This document shows, one piece after another, positions 40,701-51,446 of a stretch of 55,635 nucleotides of DNA. This DNA comes from Stentor coeruleus. Lineage: Eukaryota > Ciliophora > Heterotrichea > Heterotrichida > Stentoridae. The notes beneath the pieces are model-generated. The model worked only from the letters and a program-made list of their open reading frames with translations. It did no database searches and was not told the DNA's origin. The position numbers were made by a program, and so were the translations under genes. Where the stretch lies: the NCBI GenBank assembly GCA_001970955.1, contig MPUH01000420.1, positions 1-55,635 of the forward strand. Reading direction: 5' to 3'. Positions within the stretch are counted from its first letter, which is position 1; each line of letters starts with the position of its first letter.

Positions 40701-43087
40701 TAATAATTTTAGGTACTTGGCAGATGATGATAACAGATATAATTGTAAGCCAAGATGCTTATAAAGAAGTTATAAGTCAATATGAAACCCCACAAGATAT
40801 AATATACAATGATCAAAACACAGTAACTGAGGATTTAATGGAATTATTAAATGATAAAGATGATATAACAGTAACAGAAACTACTGCACCAACATTAAGT
40901 GCTTTTGATGAAGTGGTTTTTGAAATGAGGGAAAATGATCCATATCGTATGGGTTCTTTATTTTTCTTCCAAATGGAAAACGATATATACGAGCCGGTGA
41001 TTTTTCATAACCAAACAGCTTTTCAGTCTTTAGCAACATATTATCAAGAAACATCATTAGGGATTATTCAGTTATATGAACCTACAGTTAAAATTACAGT
41101 ATATAATCATCCTTTACCTATAACTGACTTGATGAAAAATGCTGATTCTTTTGGTGATGCAATAGTCACAGCTTTGATTTTTGGTTTAGCTTTTGCGTTT
41201 ATACCAGGAGGTATAATCTGTTTAGCTGTAAAAGAAAATCTTGAAGGTATAAAATTCCAACATGTTATGAGTGGATGTTCACTTTTCTGGTATTGGGCAG
41301 GGAATTTTGTATGGGAGTATATAAAATACTTAGTGTTTATTATTGGGGTTATCATAATATTATTTGTTTTTGATGTAGAATTATTTGTTTCACCTTTAGA
41401 AAACCTTGCTGCACTTATTGTTGTCCTTTTATTATATGGTTTAGCTGTTATACCTTTTACTTATTGTACGGTTTATATGTTTAGTTCGACAAGTAGTTCA
41501 CAAGTTGTTACAATTATGTTGAATTTTGTTATTGGGGCACTTTTACCTGTATTAATGTTTGTTTTATGGTCTTTAGATGAGACTAGGGATTTTAGTAGGA
41601 CTTGGAGATGGGTTTTTAGGGTGTTACCAAATTTCGCTATGGGGAATTCATTGATTTATTTAGGACTTGGGGATATTATTGCTTATCTTAATGGAGAAAC
41701 TGAAGCTGACCCTGTGTTTTCTTTAGACCGTGTTGGTGGAGATATTCTTATGCTTAGCATATGCGCTATAGGCTACACTTTAATATTTATTCTTATAGAA
41801 AGGCTTGTGACAAGTAGAAAATTCCGCAAACTTGTTGATTTTACTAAACCTCCTCCAGATAATCAAAACCTTTCTCAAGATGTTATCGATGAAATATCCA
41901 AAGCTCAAAACACTTCTCCTGAAGATTGTGCTGTTCTAATAAAAGATCTAAGTAATTCTTATTGGAATACTATAGAAGATGATTTTGTTGCTGTAAAACA
42001 TGTAAGTATTGTTATTTCTCCAGGAGAATGTTTTGTTTTATTAGGGAATAATGGTGCAGGTAAAACAACTATATTCAAAATAGTTGCAGGACAATTAACA
42101 GCAACATCAGGTGATGTGTATATAAAAGGTGTTAATATACTAGAAGATCATGCTTTAAAAAATATAGGTTATTGTCCTCAATTTGAAGCTTTAAATGAAT
42201 TTCTAACTCTTAAAGAAACTCTTTTGATGTATGGGCATTTTAAGTCAGTAAAAGACCCGAAACAAGCCGTGAAAATGCTTATGAAGAAATTTGACCTGAA
42301 AAAGTTTAAAAACGTCCAAGTTGGGAATTTGAGTGGAGGAAATAAACGCAAACTTTCTGTTGCTTGTGCTGTTATTGGTAAACCTTATATTATGATTCTT
42401 GATGAACCATCTTGTGGTTTAGACCCTTTAAGCCGTAAGCATCTTTGGAATATTTTATCTTTACTTAAACAACAAGATTCATCTGTTATAATAACAACTC
42501 ATTCTATGGATGAAGCTGAAGCTTTAAGTGATCGTATTGGAATAATGACTAAAGGGGTAATAAAATGTATTGGTTCACCTAATTCATTAAGATCAACACT
42601 TGGAGATGATCTTGAAATTATTGTCAAACTTAAAAAAACCAAAAAAGAAAAGATACTTGCTGTGAATAATCAATTAGATGATATACTTGGAGATAATGAT
42701 AGTATTAACAATAGGATGGTTGAAGAATGTATGAGAAAATTGGAATTTAATGAAGAAGAGTATATGAAAAATGAATTTGTTTTAAGAAGTTTGAATCAAC
42801 TTTCTGATGAAGATGGGAGTGTTTTTCGTGAAAGCTTGGTAGCTTGGGTTTTGCAGGAGAAAAAAGGGATAAAGGTTTTGGAATGGGTTAATGAAGAGGT
42901 TGGTCAAGCGGAGATTATTGATCATTATTTTAATATTTATCATTTCAGAGTGAAAAGAGATGATAGATCGATGGGAGCACTGTTTAGGATGGTTGAGGAT
43001 AATTATAGAAGACTGAAGATTGTCGAGTACTCAATTAATTTGACGTCACTTGTCAATATTTTCAACAAACTTAATGGGGATAATTAG
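37761..43087 (+). CDS. ABCA-subfamily full-length ABC transporter
   Basis: A 307-bp segment is present on both sides of the N at 38706. Removing one copy plus the N leaves 5019 nt and 1672 residues in one frame. The layout is typical of ABCA: TM1 (about 25-45), a large lumenal loop, TM2-6, NBD1, TM7, a second loop, TM8-12, NBD2 and a C-terminal domain. NBD1 has Walker A GHNGAGKTTL (about residue 545), signature LSGGEKRK, and Walker B IVVLDEPTSGLD. NBD2 has GNNGAGKTTI (about 1327), LSGGNKRK and IMILDEPSCGLD, then TTHSMDEAEALSDR. Both sites keep catalytic Glu and His. The family moves lipids across membranes; the substrate is unknown. The stop is TAG. Confidence 0.93.
38399..39013. other. Unmerged contig overlap around N 38706
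   Basis: Positions 38399-38705 and 38707-39013 match over 307 bp with only two substitutions by eye (gcggtaa/gcgataa and aaagag/aaagaa). Both encode the same TM2-TM3 region of the ABCA gene. This is not a real exon duplication; the differences suggest allelic contigs. Confidence 0.93.
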
Positions 43088-43173
43088 GATTTTTAAGGCA
43101 GAAAGGGTTTTTTGTTAGATTTTAATAGGATGGTGTGATGGAAAAGAGGTTTGGTGTAGGATTTTATTTAAGG

Positions 43174-43458
43174 TTATTTACTGTCAACAAAAAAAAATCC
43201 GGTTTTTAATATAAAACGAAGTGATGACTTTTTATTCCTAAAATCTTTCGAGTCTGATTCCAAGTTTTTCAGCTCTAAACCATTCCTCTTATAGAGTTTT
43301 GAACTTGGTGTCATGCTTCTCTCATACCCCGACGCAAAAAAGTTATCAAATTTCTGCAAAGCTCTTAAAATCCTATAAAGTAAACACCCATCATGATTAG
43401 TCAAATTAATCATCTTCTCTTTAATAATATACGCAATTTCATCTCCCCTTTTTAACAT
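43174..43458 (-). CDS. Hypothetical protein, 5' end unresolved
   Basis: The reading frame is open for 141 codons, from 43596 to the stop at 43174, far longer than chance in this AT-rich DNA, but its first ATG is at 43458. The upstream part (LPLFNQSNDDYISSLPEEVI, then LPRIILIFYRKTKLISIEED) looks coding and is preceded by in-frame TAG and TAA. Either a 5' exon is joined through an intron I cannot place, or the gene is losing its 5' end. From ATG 43458 the product is 94 residues, helical then basic, with no recognised family. It is convergent with the ABCA gene, with 86 bases between them. Confidence 0.5.
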   Translation of the reverse strand: MLKRGDEIAYIIKEKMINLTNHDGCLLYRILRALQKFDNFFASGYERSMTPSSKLYKRNGLELKNLESDSKDFRNKKSSLRFILKTGFFFVDSK

Positions 43459-43596
43459 CAAAACTTCTTCTGAACTGTCTTCTTCAATTGATATGAGCTT
43501 TGTTTTTCTATAGAAAATTAATATGATTCTTGGTAATATAACTTCTTCAGGAAGACTAGATATATAATCATCATTACTTTGATTGAATAAAGGTAG

Positions 43597-44439
43597 CTAT
43601 CTTGCATTATCTTCATAAAAAAGTTTCTTTTAAAACTTACTGTTTTTTTCTTCTTGAGTAGTTTGATTTATTATTTCTAGTTTGTATGTAGTAACTAATG
43701 AGAGGATAAGTGCTTTTTTACTTTATTATAGGCAAGAGTTGGTTGTGTAAAATGTTGTCAGCGTAGAAGTAAAAAGCAAGCTCAGTGCTGGAGAAGGGAA
43801 AACCTTCAAGTTTTTATGACTTTATTTTGATAGAATCTTTCCACATTTTGGAATTATTTTTGATATGATTTTTTATGATATATGATGATTTTTATATGAA
43901 TTTTTAGTATGGGTTTGAGATAATGGGAAAAAATTATGTGGATTTTAGCGATGGGAAGATTTTTTATGTTTGAGGTTTTTATGTTATGGGAATAGAAAGG
44001 TTTTTTAGGAGAGAGGATTGGAGAATTTATGTAGGAATTCAATTTTTTCTGATTTTTGTTTTGAATGTGATAAAATAGATTTAGTTGTTTGGTTCACATT
44101 ATTTGTATTTCAAAATTTTTATCATTAAATCTCTTGCCTCTACACAAATAAATCATATAAAACCAATAACATCCAAATTAAAATCATTCCAATAGCAACC
44201 AAACAACACATAAAACTCTTTATAAATCTAATATTTTCTCTAACCCTTCTTTCTATTTTTATCATCAATAACCAATTTCTCCATATAAAAAAACATTCCA
44301 AAACTAAACAAAATCGCATCTATTCCAAAAAACTTCTATAAAAATCCCTATCAAAACCTAATTCTTTATTACAAAAATCCTCACAATCTCATACCACATT
44401 AAAATCTACTAAATAATCCCTGACCATTATAATAATCAA
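43597..44439. other. Intergenic, divergent promoter side
   Basis: The plus strand is G-rich at 43860-44040 and C-rich at 44090-44430, marking the upstream regions of the minus-strand gene and of the gene at 44440. Part of 43597-43850 may be lost 5' coding sequence of the minus-strand gene: an ATG at 43846-43844 opens a frame with three TAAs. Confidence 0.45.
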
Positions 44440-45129
44440 ATGGATAAAACAACTCCCATCTCCGAAAGAGTGAAAAAGCTTGACTTCGCTCTAAATGGTT
44501 TTAGTGAAATACAAGAGTCAATAAAGTCTTTAAAACTCAAAGATAAAAAAGATCTCAATGCTGTGCGATCAGTCGGTTCATTTTTGAATAGCATATCTGA
44601 AGCAAAAGAGCCTGCATTCAATCAAACAAAATCTTACAAAGAGTTGAAAAAGAAAGCAGTTCTAAGAAAACTTAGAGAAAAAGAGCTTGAAAAAGAAAAA
44701 GAAAGAAGAATCTTAGAACTTTTTACCCACTCGTCAAAACATTCTAAAGAATTTATAGACCCCAGCATGCTACAGGACCAAAATATTAAGAAAATACTTA
44801 AAGGTAATAAAAGGAGCTTTGGAGGCTATGGGCATCATGTTGAATTACCTGATATAAAAGGTCAAAAATATCATAGAGGGAATTTGATGAGCGATAGAAT
44901 TTCTAATAAAAATCTGAAGAATATACTGTATAATAATAAAGAAACTAGCCTGAAAAAAAACGGGCCAACTTATTATTCGCCTCGATTCGAGGAAAAACAC
45001 CCAATTTTCGAAGATGAAAAAGAAATTGATTTGCAAATAAAGCAAAGGATTGATAGCTGTACACTTGAAGTTGGCCAGCTGAAGTTTAAACTAGCCCGAG
45101 CACTTATTTACAAGGTGAAAAATATTTAA
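44440..45129 (+). CDS. Hypothetical Lys-rich protein
   Basis: 229 residues from the ATG at 44440. Helical N-terminus, then a strongly charged helix (about 68-90, ELKKKAVLRKLREKELEKEK), a Gly/His/Tyr-containing basic middle and an acidic-then-helical C-terminus (DLQIKQRIDSCTLEVGQLKF). No membrane span or known domain is present. It may be a coiled-coil cytoskeletal protein. The stop is TAA. Confidence 0.6.
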   Translation: MDKTTPISERVKKLDFALNGFSEIQESIKSLKLKDKKDLNAVRSVGSFLNSISEAKEPAFNQTKSYKELKKKAVLRKLREKELEKEKERRILELFTHSSKHSKEFIDPSMLQDQNIKKILKGNKRSFGGYGHHVELPDIKGQKYHRGNLMSDRISNKNLKNILYNNKETSLKKNGPTYYSPRFEEKHPIFEDEKEIDLQIKQRIDSCTLEVGQLKFKLARALIYKVKNI

Positions 45130-46621
45130 TTCAATAAATGGGAAAATTGTATATGATTTTGATAGTTTTTGTATAAGATTTTGTAAATATCATGGGTTTT
45201 TTTTAGATTTTTTCATTTGAAATATAATAATTGTGGAAAATGAGTATTTAATAGTTTTTCTCCTTGTTTTTTTATATGGATAATCTTTTTAGATAAAAAT
45301 ATTATTGCTTAATAAATTTGTGTATATATAAGAACTTAAATTATGTATTAAAAAATGATAAAATTGGTGTTCTTTGTAGGAAATACAAGCTAAAAATAGC
45401 TTCTAGTAAATTAAGTTATTTAATATGTAAACATATTTTTTTTTATAATAGGATATTTAAAACACTAGATTATTCATATAATATCAGAAACTCTAATAAT
45501 TATTACTATTCATAAAAGAAATCCTTATCATCAGAAACTCAGCATGAGAATCACTTATTCATAAGTATTTTTAAACTAAAATCATCATTTTAAACTCAAA
45601 GGCTTATTTAGTGCTTTTTTACTTCATAAGCCTTAATGACTAAATCAAAAGGAAATGATTGGAAAACTCATCTCCCTTATAAAACTTATTCATAAACTCA
45701 AACCAATAAAATATAGTGAATATAAAAAGTATTCCAAAGAATTCATGTACATAAAAATCTCGAATTAAATATTAGTAAAAAATAAAAATCTAATAACCAC
45801 AGCAATAGTGCTTCGCATTTCTATTGTAGATACAAGAACTTCCTTGTAAGCAAAACACTTTAAAATTGTTAATAAGCAAGAGATAGAGCCTAATGAATAA
45901 AAAAAGTTGCTTATCACAAAGTTTTTTTTTTACACAAAATGATTTTTTTAGGTCACCCTTGAAAAATTCTTAACTTGTTAATCTCTATCTATTTTAATAC
46001 ATATTTTTATTGCATATGAAAATTAAGAATTTTTAAATATAGGATTATATTTAAAATAAGTGACTATATTGTTTGAAAATTTAACAACAGATGACCAAGA
46101 AATTGAGTGAATTGGTTTCTTGATATGCAGAGATACAATAAATATATAATTGAATATAAAAATATATGCTTATATCTACAATTTTTGCAACAGGTGAAGT
46201 TATTAAGTCTCAAGTAATTTGTGGTTTTTCTATCTTAGAAAGCCACCTTGAATTTCTTTAAAAACCTTGCGCTTAAGGGATGAATAACTCTTTTTCCATC
46301 TAGCTTTTAACATCAATAACTACCATAAAAGCATTCCTTTTAAGAAAAAATATATTAATATTCAGTTCAAGATTTTATTGTGACATAAAAAATATACTAA
46401 AAATTTTCACATAAAATGCGATGATTTATGCAAGCATTTTGATTTCACATTTAAAATTCAGATTTTGCATTCATAATTAAAAGTTACTATAATTATCATG
46501 CTAAATTATTAAATTAAATCAAATATTTTTTATCTTTCGTTATAAAGTAGATTTTTTTTAGAATTAAGTTTTATGTTTGATAGATTTTAAGGATTTATAC
46601 GCGAATGAAAATTTAGGAAAT
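45130..46621. other. Long intergenic region
   Basis: 1.5 kb between plus-strand genes, AT-rich and without a clear skew pattern in the middle. Plus-strand 45640-45945 reads about 100 codons with three TAAs; this is not distinguishable from chance. No RNA gene or repeat is recognised. Confidence 0.5.
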
Positions 46622-47122
46622 ATGGACAACTTTGGTAAAGAAACAAAGAGCGATATAGAGGAAATCATGGGATCACAAACTTGGAAAAGTCTTTCACCGA
46701 AAATCCGTGTGAGGCCTAAACCTGTAAAACTCCCAAGGATTAAAGAAGTAGTTCATTTTATTGAAGATTCACCTATAGAAAAAGTTATTGAGTCTAAATC
46801 CCCTTTATCAGCAGAACCTATTAAAAAGAAATCATTATTGGCAATACCTATAGGGCATTTTACATCAAGAATCAAAAATTATCTACTTGATGAAGACTTA
46901 AATTATGCCAAAATACCTTTGTTACCAAAATTTCCTTTTGGGAAACATGTAGATATGCTTGATAAGGAACCTGAGTTCAAAGTCGTCCCTAAAGAAATCC
47001 TAACGAACTCTGAAAGTGTAAATTCAATAAAATTCGAAAGTGGGAGAATGAAGAGGACAATAACAACATCACCTCTACAATTTAAAAAGAAGAAAAAAAA
47101 CAAAGCTTTTGGGAAAAACTAA
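46622..47122 (+). CDS. Hypothetical basic protein
   Basis: 166 residues from the first in-frame ATG (46622). The frame is open 15 codons further upstream but has no ATG there; an ATG at 46573 is out of frame and stops after five codons. The sequence is rich in Lys, Pro and Ser with a PKIRVRPKPVKLPRIKEVVH block and ends in FKKKKKNKAFGKN, a possible nuclear signal. No domain is recognised. Confidence 0.55.
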   Translation: MDNFGKETKSDIEEIMGSQTWKSLSPKIRVRPKPVKLPRIKEVVHFIEDSPIEKVIESKSPLSAEPIKKKSLLAIPIGHFTSRIKNYLLDEDLNYAKIPLLPKFPFGKHVDMLDKEPEFKVVPKEILTNSESVNSIKFESGRMKRTITTSPLQFKKKKKNKAFGKN

Positions 47123-47342
47123 AAATGATTTTTATTATCTTAAACTTTTTAGGTATATTAACCATAATATAAATATATATCATATAGTGAAAGCATAAGT
47201 TATTCGAAGAGTATAGAAACCCTATCTAATTCTCTTCCTAAAAGAATTCCATAATCCCTCCATCTTCACCCAAAAAAAAAAAATCTAAAATCATCAAAAT
47301 TTTCTACCCTTATTCTATTAAAAAATATCATCTAAAATAAAA

Positions 47343-48293
47343 ATGCACAAAACCTCAGATCTAGATTACTGCATTTCAGAAACTCATCAAGCTTTTTATC
47401 CATCTTTAATGAGTCCTCTAAAATGCTTTATGACTCCTTCTCCACCTAAATCAAGTCATCAAAGTATTTTCGAAAGGCTCCAAGCCGATACTGAACTACG
47501 ACTTAGAGCAAGACAAAACTCAGCATCTCCACCAAAATATCAAAAACAAAAGCTTAAAATACCAATCGAAGATATCCTAATACAAAAAGGTAAACAAAGA
47601 GACCTTCGTCGTAGGGATCTTATAGAACTCAACGAAATAAAAAAACTAAGCGAACTTCAAAATAAACCTTTTATCAACCCAAACTCACAATCTATAATAA
47701 AAAACAAGTTCTCAAGTTTTTGCCCTTTATGTAATAGCGAAAATTCTCAAGAAAAACCAATAAACTCTTTTTATTCTGATGGGAATAAGCTTATAACAAG
47801 CGAAGATTATAAAAACTCTTATTCGCCAATTGTTAAAAAGGTAAGCCTTGTTAATGATAACTCTAGTCCTATATCAAAATCCCCAAAATTAGATGAAAAA
47901 ACTGTTAATAAATCAAGTCATAAAACTAAAATTAAAGATAATAACAGCCATAAACAGATACTTTTAAAACAGTTAGAAGATTTTAGTAAGAAAATTAATG
48001 GTATCAAACAATGTAAAAGTGAAGAAAAAATATGTAAGTCTCCTGAGATAAGATACTCTGATAGAAATTATATTCCAATATTTACTAAACCTTTTGATGT
48101 GAATAAAATTATGTCGTCTAGGAAATATAAGAAAAGATTTAGTGAGTTATCTTTTACGATAAGGGGTTTGAATATGAAACCAGAAGAGAAAAATTTTAGA
48201 CCTATAACCAGGCCGATATCTGATGTATCAGTTGCGGTTAGTGATATTGGAAATGATGAAAAAAATGTTGTGAGGAATAGGAAAAAAAAGTAG
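47343..48293 (+). CDS. Hypothetical protein with ciliary-type short motifs
   Basis: 316 residues. It contains IFERLQADTELRLRARQ (about 41-57) followed further on by KPFINPNSQSII (about 111-122), the same 'short aromatic-R helix then F-x-P-x-x' style seen in the repeat protein at 13855, in a single diverged copy. One CxxC (FCPLCNSE) is not enough for a zinc finger. The rest is basic and disordered, with a C-terminal NRKKK. The stop is TAG. Confidence 0.6.
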   Translation: MHKTSDLDYCISETHQAFYPSLMSPLKCFMTPSPPKSSHQSIFERLQADTELRLRARQNSASPPKYQKQKLKIPIEDILIQKGKQRDLRRRDLIELNEIKKLSELQNKPFINPNSQSIIKNKFSSFCPLCNSENSQEKPINSFYSDGNKLITSEDYKNSYSPIVKKVSLVNDNSSPISKSPKLDEKTVNKSSHKTKIKDNNSHKQILLKQLEDFSKKINGIKQCKSEEKICKSPEIRYSDRNYIPIFTKPFDVNKIMSSRKYKKRFSELSFTIRGLNMKPEEKNFRPITRPISDVSVAVSDIGNDEKNVVRNRKKK

Positions 48294-48545
48294 GTAATTT
48301 AAGTAATGGATTATTGTGAAAATTTATAGTAGGATTAGGTAGAAAAAGTATTTTTTTTAAAGAAAATTTTGTGATTATGATAAAAGATTTTAACTGGAAA
48401 ATATAAGATTTTGATTAGAAAATTATAATTTTTATGAATAGGATAGACTGAAAATTGTTTTATTGTATAGAAAAATAATGAAATTATGTATTTTTGGATG
48501 AATAATACTTTTGTGCTAAATTTTAATTCTAACTAGTTATCTAAA

Positions 48546-50954
48546 TTACTGAAAGTATTTTGTAAATGAAAACTTAAGGTTCTCAAATATATCATACTTG
48601 TAATCAACCTCAACATAGTCTTTTTCATTAGTATTTCTTATGTAATTTTCCATTCTCTCATGCCCATTCAAACAAGTTGCAGGGTTTTCTGATTCATAAT
48701 TTGATGAGCAATTCTTATAATAATCAAAGAACACTTTATTATCTATTATACTTTGATATATCCTTTTCATATAATTAACATTAAAAGCTTTCAGATATCT
48801 AAAAAGTCCAAAGGCTAAACATAGTAAATATAAAGCTGCTACATCAGAAATAATAATCATTGCTTCATTTTTCATTTTATCTTCTTTATAAAATAAAGTT
48901 GCAGAAACAAATATTAATAGTATTACCCAAGGAAAACTTTCTGAAGCTAATAATATAAGCTCTCCATCTAATTTTCGAGGAGTTTTGCTGAACATAGCTA
49001 ATTTAATATTTAACAAAATGACCTGAAAAATTATTGATACAATGACAATCAATATACCCTCTGGTAAAATCGCTAAATAACTTAATCCAATAAAAATAAC
49101 AAGCATTAAATTTGCAAGATCATTAGGTAAACTCAATTCTCTTAACTCGAATTTTGAATTAGCTTTTATTTGAGTCATATCCAAACGATCCTTTACTTTT
49201 AAATAATACATTAGCTTTAAATAATTGTAAACTATAGGATATAAGAAAGACATTAAAGGTCCAACAATTCCATTCATTACCAGAGATGTTAATAAAAAAC
49301 CTACATAGTTCCATGTAATTCCCTCATTAACCAAAAATGCAAAAATGATATACTGCACTAAAAGAACATTCATTATCATAAAACCAACATACTTCTTATA
49401 CAACGATAAATTAAACTTAGTATGTGAATAATGTCTTTCTTTATTAGTCATTAAAAAAAGTATTTTTTTTCCAAGAAAATTCATAAATGACAACAAAGTT
49501 ATAAGAATCATATTACTTTGAAAATCTCCTCCTCCCTTACTTATTTTACTGGCAAAGGAAATAGTTGTAAGAGGAATAAACACAAAAATTTCAAAAAAAA
49601 GTATAACCGCGGTTGTTAATACAAAAGTTATCATTTCTCGGAAAAATCTTTCACATTTTGTAATAACTGCATTTTCCCATATTATATCTGATGTTTCAGG
49701 AGTAGATTCAGTGTATAGATATTTTCCTTTAAATCTATAAACAGTGTCTGATTGTAAGAAATTCGGGACTAATTTCGTTTTCAAATAATTAAATATACTA
49801 AATTTAAGTTCTCTTTTTAACATAAGGGCATATGATATTTTCCTAAACACAACAAAAGCTGAATAAGTTGAACTTTTTCCATCTCCTATCACTATATTTG
49901 AAATTAACTTTTTACTTCTAAAACAAGGTAAAACTGATTTTTTTGTAAAATTTCTACTATCAGCCCTAAGGATTTCTTCTTTAGTCTTCTCAAGTACCTT
50001 AAGTTCATTTTCAAGTTTTTGTAATGACATAACCCTTTCACATATAAAACCATGTTTAGGATTTTCATTATATTCATTCTTATAAGTTTCTATAAATTTA
50101 ATTTTACCTTGTATTTCATAAATTTTCTTAGCAATTTTCATTATATCAGAAAGTTCATAGCAATTTATTACAATAAGTGTCTTATAATGACTAGGATCTG
50201 AAGGAAGATATTTATTAAAATGTTCTTTAAGTTCAAAATTTGTAAAATCTGAAGGAAGATTGTTTATGAATATAGCAAAACTTGATTCATTTAAAGTATT
50301 ATCTGAATAGGATATAATTCTACGATGGAGGAAACATTGAAGTATTGGGTAAAAAATCATAATTAAAACTATAGCGATAGATTGCATTGTGATTTGCCAT
50401 TGAGAAACTTTTGGTTTTTCAATTAAACTGTTTTTGCTTAGGTATTCGTTACGACCAAAAAAACCTATGTTTATATTATATTCAATAGCACAAGGAAGGC
50501 ATACAATGAAAAATAATAATGTTAGGAATATAACCATAAGGGCAATATATTCAAAGTATAAAACATAAGCAATACCTAGATCTTTGTATTGTTTATAAGT
50601 TTTAAATGGATTAAATAAAGGCTTATCGGCATAGTATCCACAACAAGGGCATTTATCGAAACATTCATTTTTATTTGCGTTTATCCCAGCTTGTGAAGCT
50701 TTACGATGTAATAAACTTAACTCTTTTTGTGCGATTTTACTATGAATATCGCATCTGTTGATAAAAGAGTTTATATGACATCTAGTAGCGAGTTTTTTAT
50801 TTTTTGTATGAAAATCATTAGGAGATTGATTTAATGAGTTAAAGCTGGAAATTGTATCATCTGAATTTGAGTTTGGATTTATAGGATAAAAGTTCATAAG
50901 TGGATGCTCATTGCATTGAACAAGGCTATCCTTTGAGCAACCTGAATCAGACAT
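48546..50954 (-). CDS. OSCA/CSC1/TMEM63-like channel, paralogue A
   Basis: 802 residues from the ATG at 50954-50952; the frame extends to 50975 only with a TTG. The N-terminal cytosolic part ends in a Cys cluster (CFDKCPCCGYYADKPLF) just before TM1 (YVLYFEYIALMVIFLTLLFF). TM2 leads into an RRM-like cytosolic domain (FAIFINNLPSDFTNFELKEH). The segment TPETSDIIWEN recalls the 'DIxWxN' entry to the conserved 7TM region of CSC1/OSCA proteins. About eight further hydrophobic segments follow, including LPEGILIVIVSIIFQVILL, and a C-terminal SNYESENPATCLNGHERME motif. Such proteins form mechanically or osmotically gated cation channels; that function is inferred. It is first in position of three tandem paralogues. 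Confidence 0.7.
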   Translation of the reverse strand: MSDSGCSKDSLVQCNEHPLMNFYPINPNSNSDDTISSFNSLNQSPNDFHTKNKKLATRCHINSFINRCDIHSKIAQKELSLLHRKASQAGINANKNECFDKCPCCGYYADKPLFNPFKTYKQYKDLGIAYVLYFEYIALMVIFLTLLFFIVCLPCAIEYNINIGFFGRNEYLSKNSLIEKPKVSQWQITMQSIAIVLIMIFYPILQCFLHRRIISYSDNTLNESSFAIFINNLPSDFTNFELKEHFNKYLPSDPSHYKTLIVINCYELSDIMKIAKKIYEIQGKIKFIETYKNEYNENPKHGFICERVMSLQKLENELKVLEKTKEEILRADSRNFTKKSVLPCFRSKKLISNIVIGDGKSSTYSAFVVFRKISYALMLKRELKFSIFNYLKTKLVPNFLQSDTVYRFKGKYLYTESTPETSDIIWENAVITKCERFFREMITFVLTTAVILFFEIFVFIPLTTISFASKISKGGGDFQSNMILITLLSFMNFLGKKILFLMTNKERHYSHTKFNLSLYKKYVGFMIMNVLLVQYIIFAFLVNEGITWNYVGFLLTSLVMNGIVGPLMSFLYPIVYNYLKLMYYLKVKDRLDMTQIKANSKFELRELSLPNDLANLMLVIFIGLSYLAILPEGILIVIVSIIFQVILLNIKLAMFSKTPRKLDGELILLASESFPWVILLIFVSATLFYKEDKMKNEAMIIISDVAALYLLCLAFGLFRYLKAFNVNYMKRIYQSIIDNKVFFDYYKNCSSNYESENPATCLNGHERMENYIRNTNEKDYVEVDYKYDIFENLKFSFTKYFQ

Positions 50955-51446
50955 TTTATAATAATTTTTAGCCAAAAAGCTTAAGGTTTTGGATTTAAAA
51001 TTTTAAAGTTTAGAGCTATTGAGATTGATAAGCAAAGAATCTGTATTGAAGAATTTGTATGAATAATATTAAGATTTTTATTTTTTTAATTACTTAAACT
51101 TTTTTAAAGTCAAGATTTCTCATTGGCTACCTTAAGTTTTATTTGTATGAAATCTGAGAAAAAGAATCTTATCATATAAAAACTTACTATCAACTTCATT
51201 CCTTTATAATTCTTAGCATTATTAAGTAAAATATATACACAAAAAATACTTAAAATATCATAAATTTTTTACAATTTTATTATCAATCCTATTAAAACAT
51301 TCATACTTAAAAATCAACCCTCCACACATTTATCATAACTAAAAAAGTAAATCATAAAATCTAAGTTCCTCCGTCTAAATATTTTATATAATTTGAAGAA
51401 TCTCTATCTTAAATACACAATAAATCCTTAGAATTCTTAATGTAAA
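50955..51446. other. Intergenic between channel paralogues A and B
   Basis: About 490 bases, G-leaning on the left and C-leaning on the right, consistent with a promoter and a 3' flank on the minus strand. No gene is recognised. Confidence 0.5.

Noticed and set aside
45640..45945. Plus-strand reading of about 100 codons with three TAAs
   Set aside because: With only TAAs tolerated, runs of this length are expected in six frames of AT-rich DNA; there is no homology signal.
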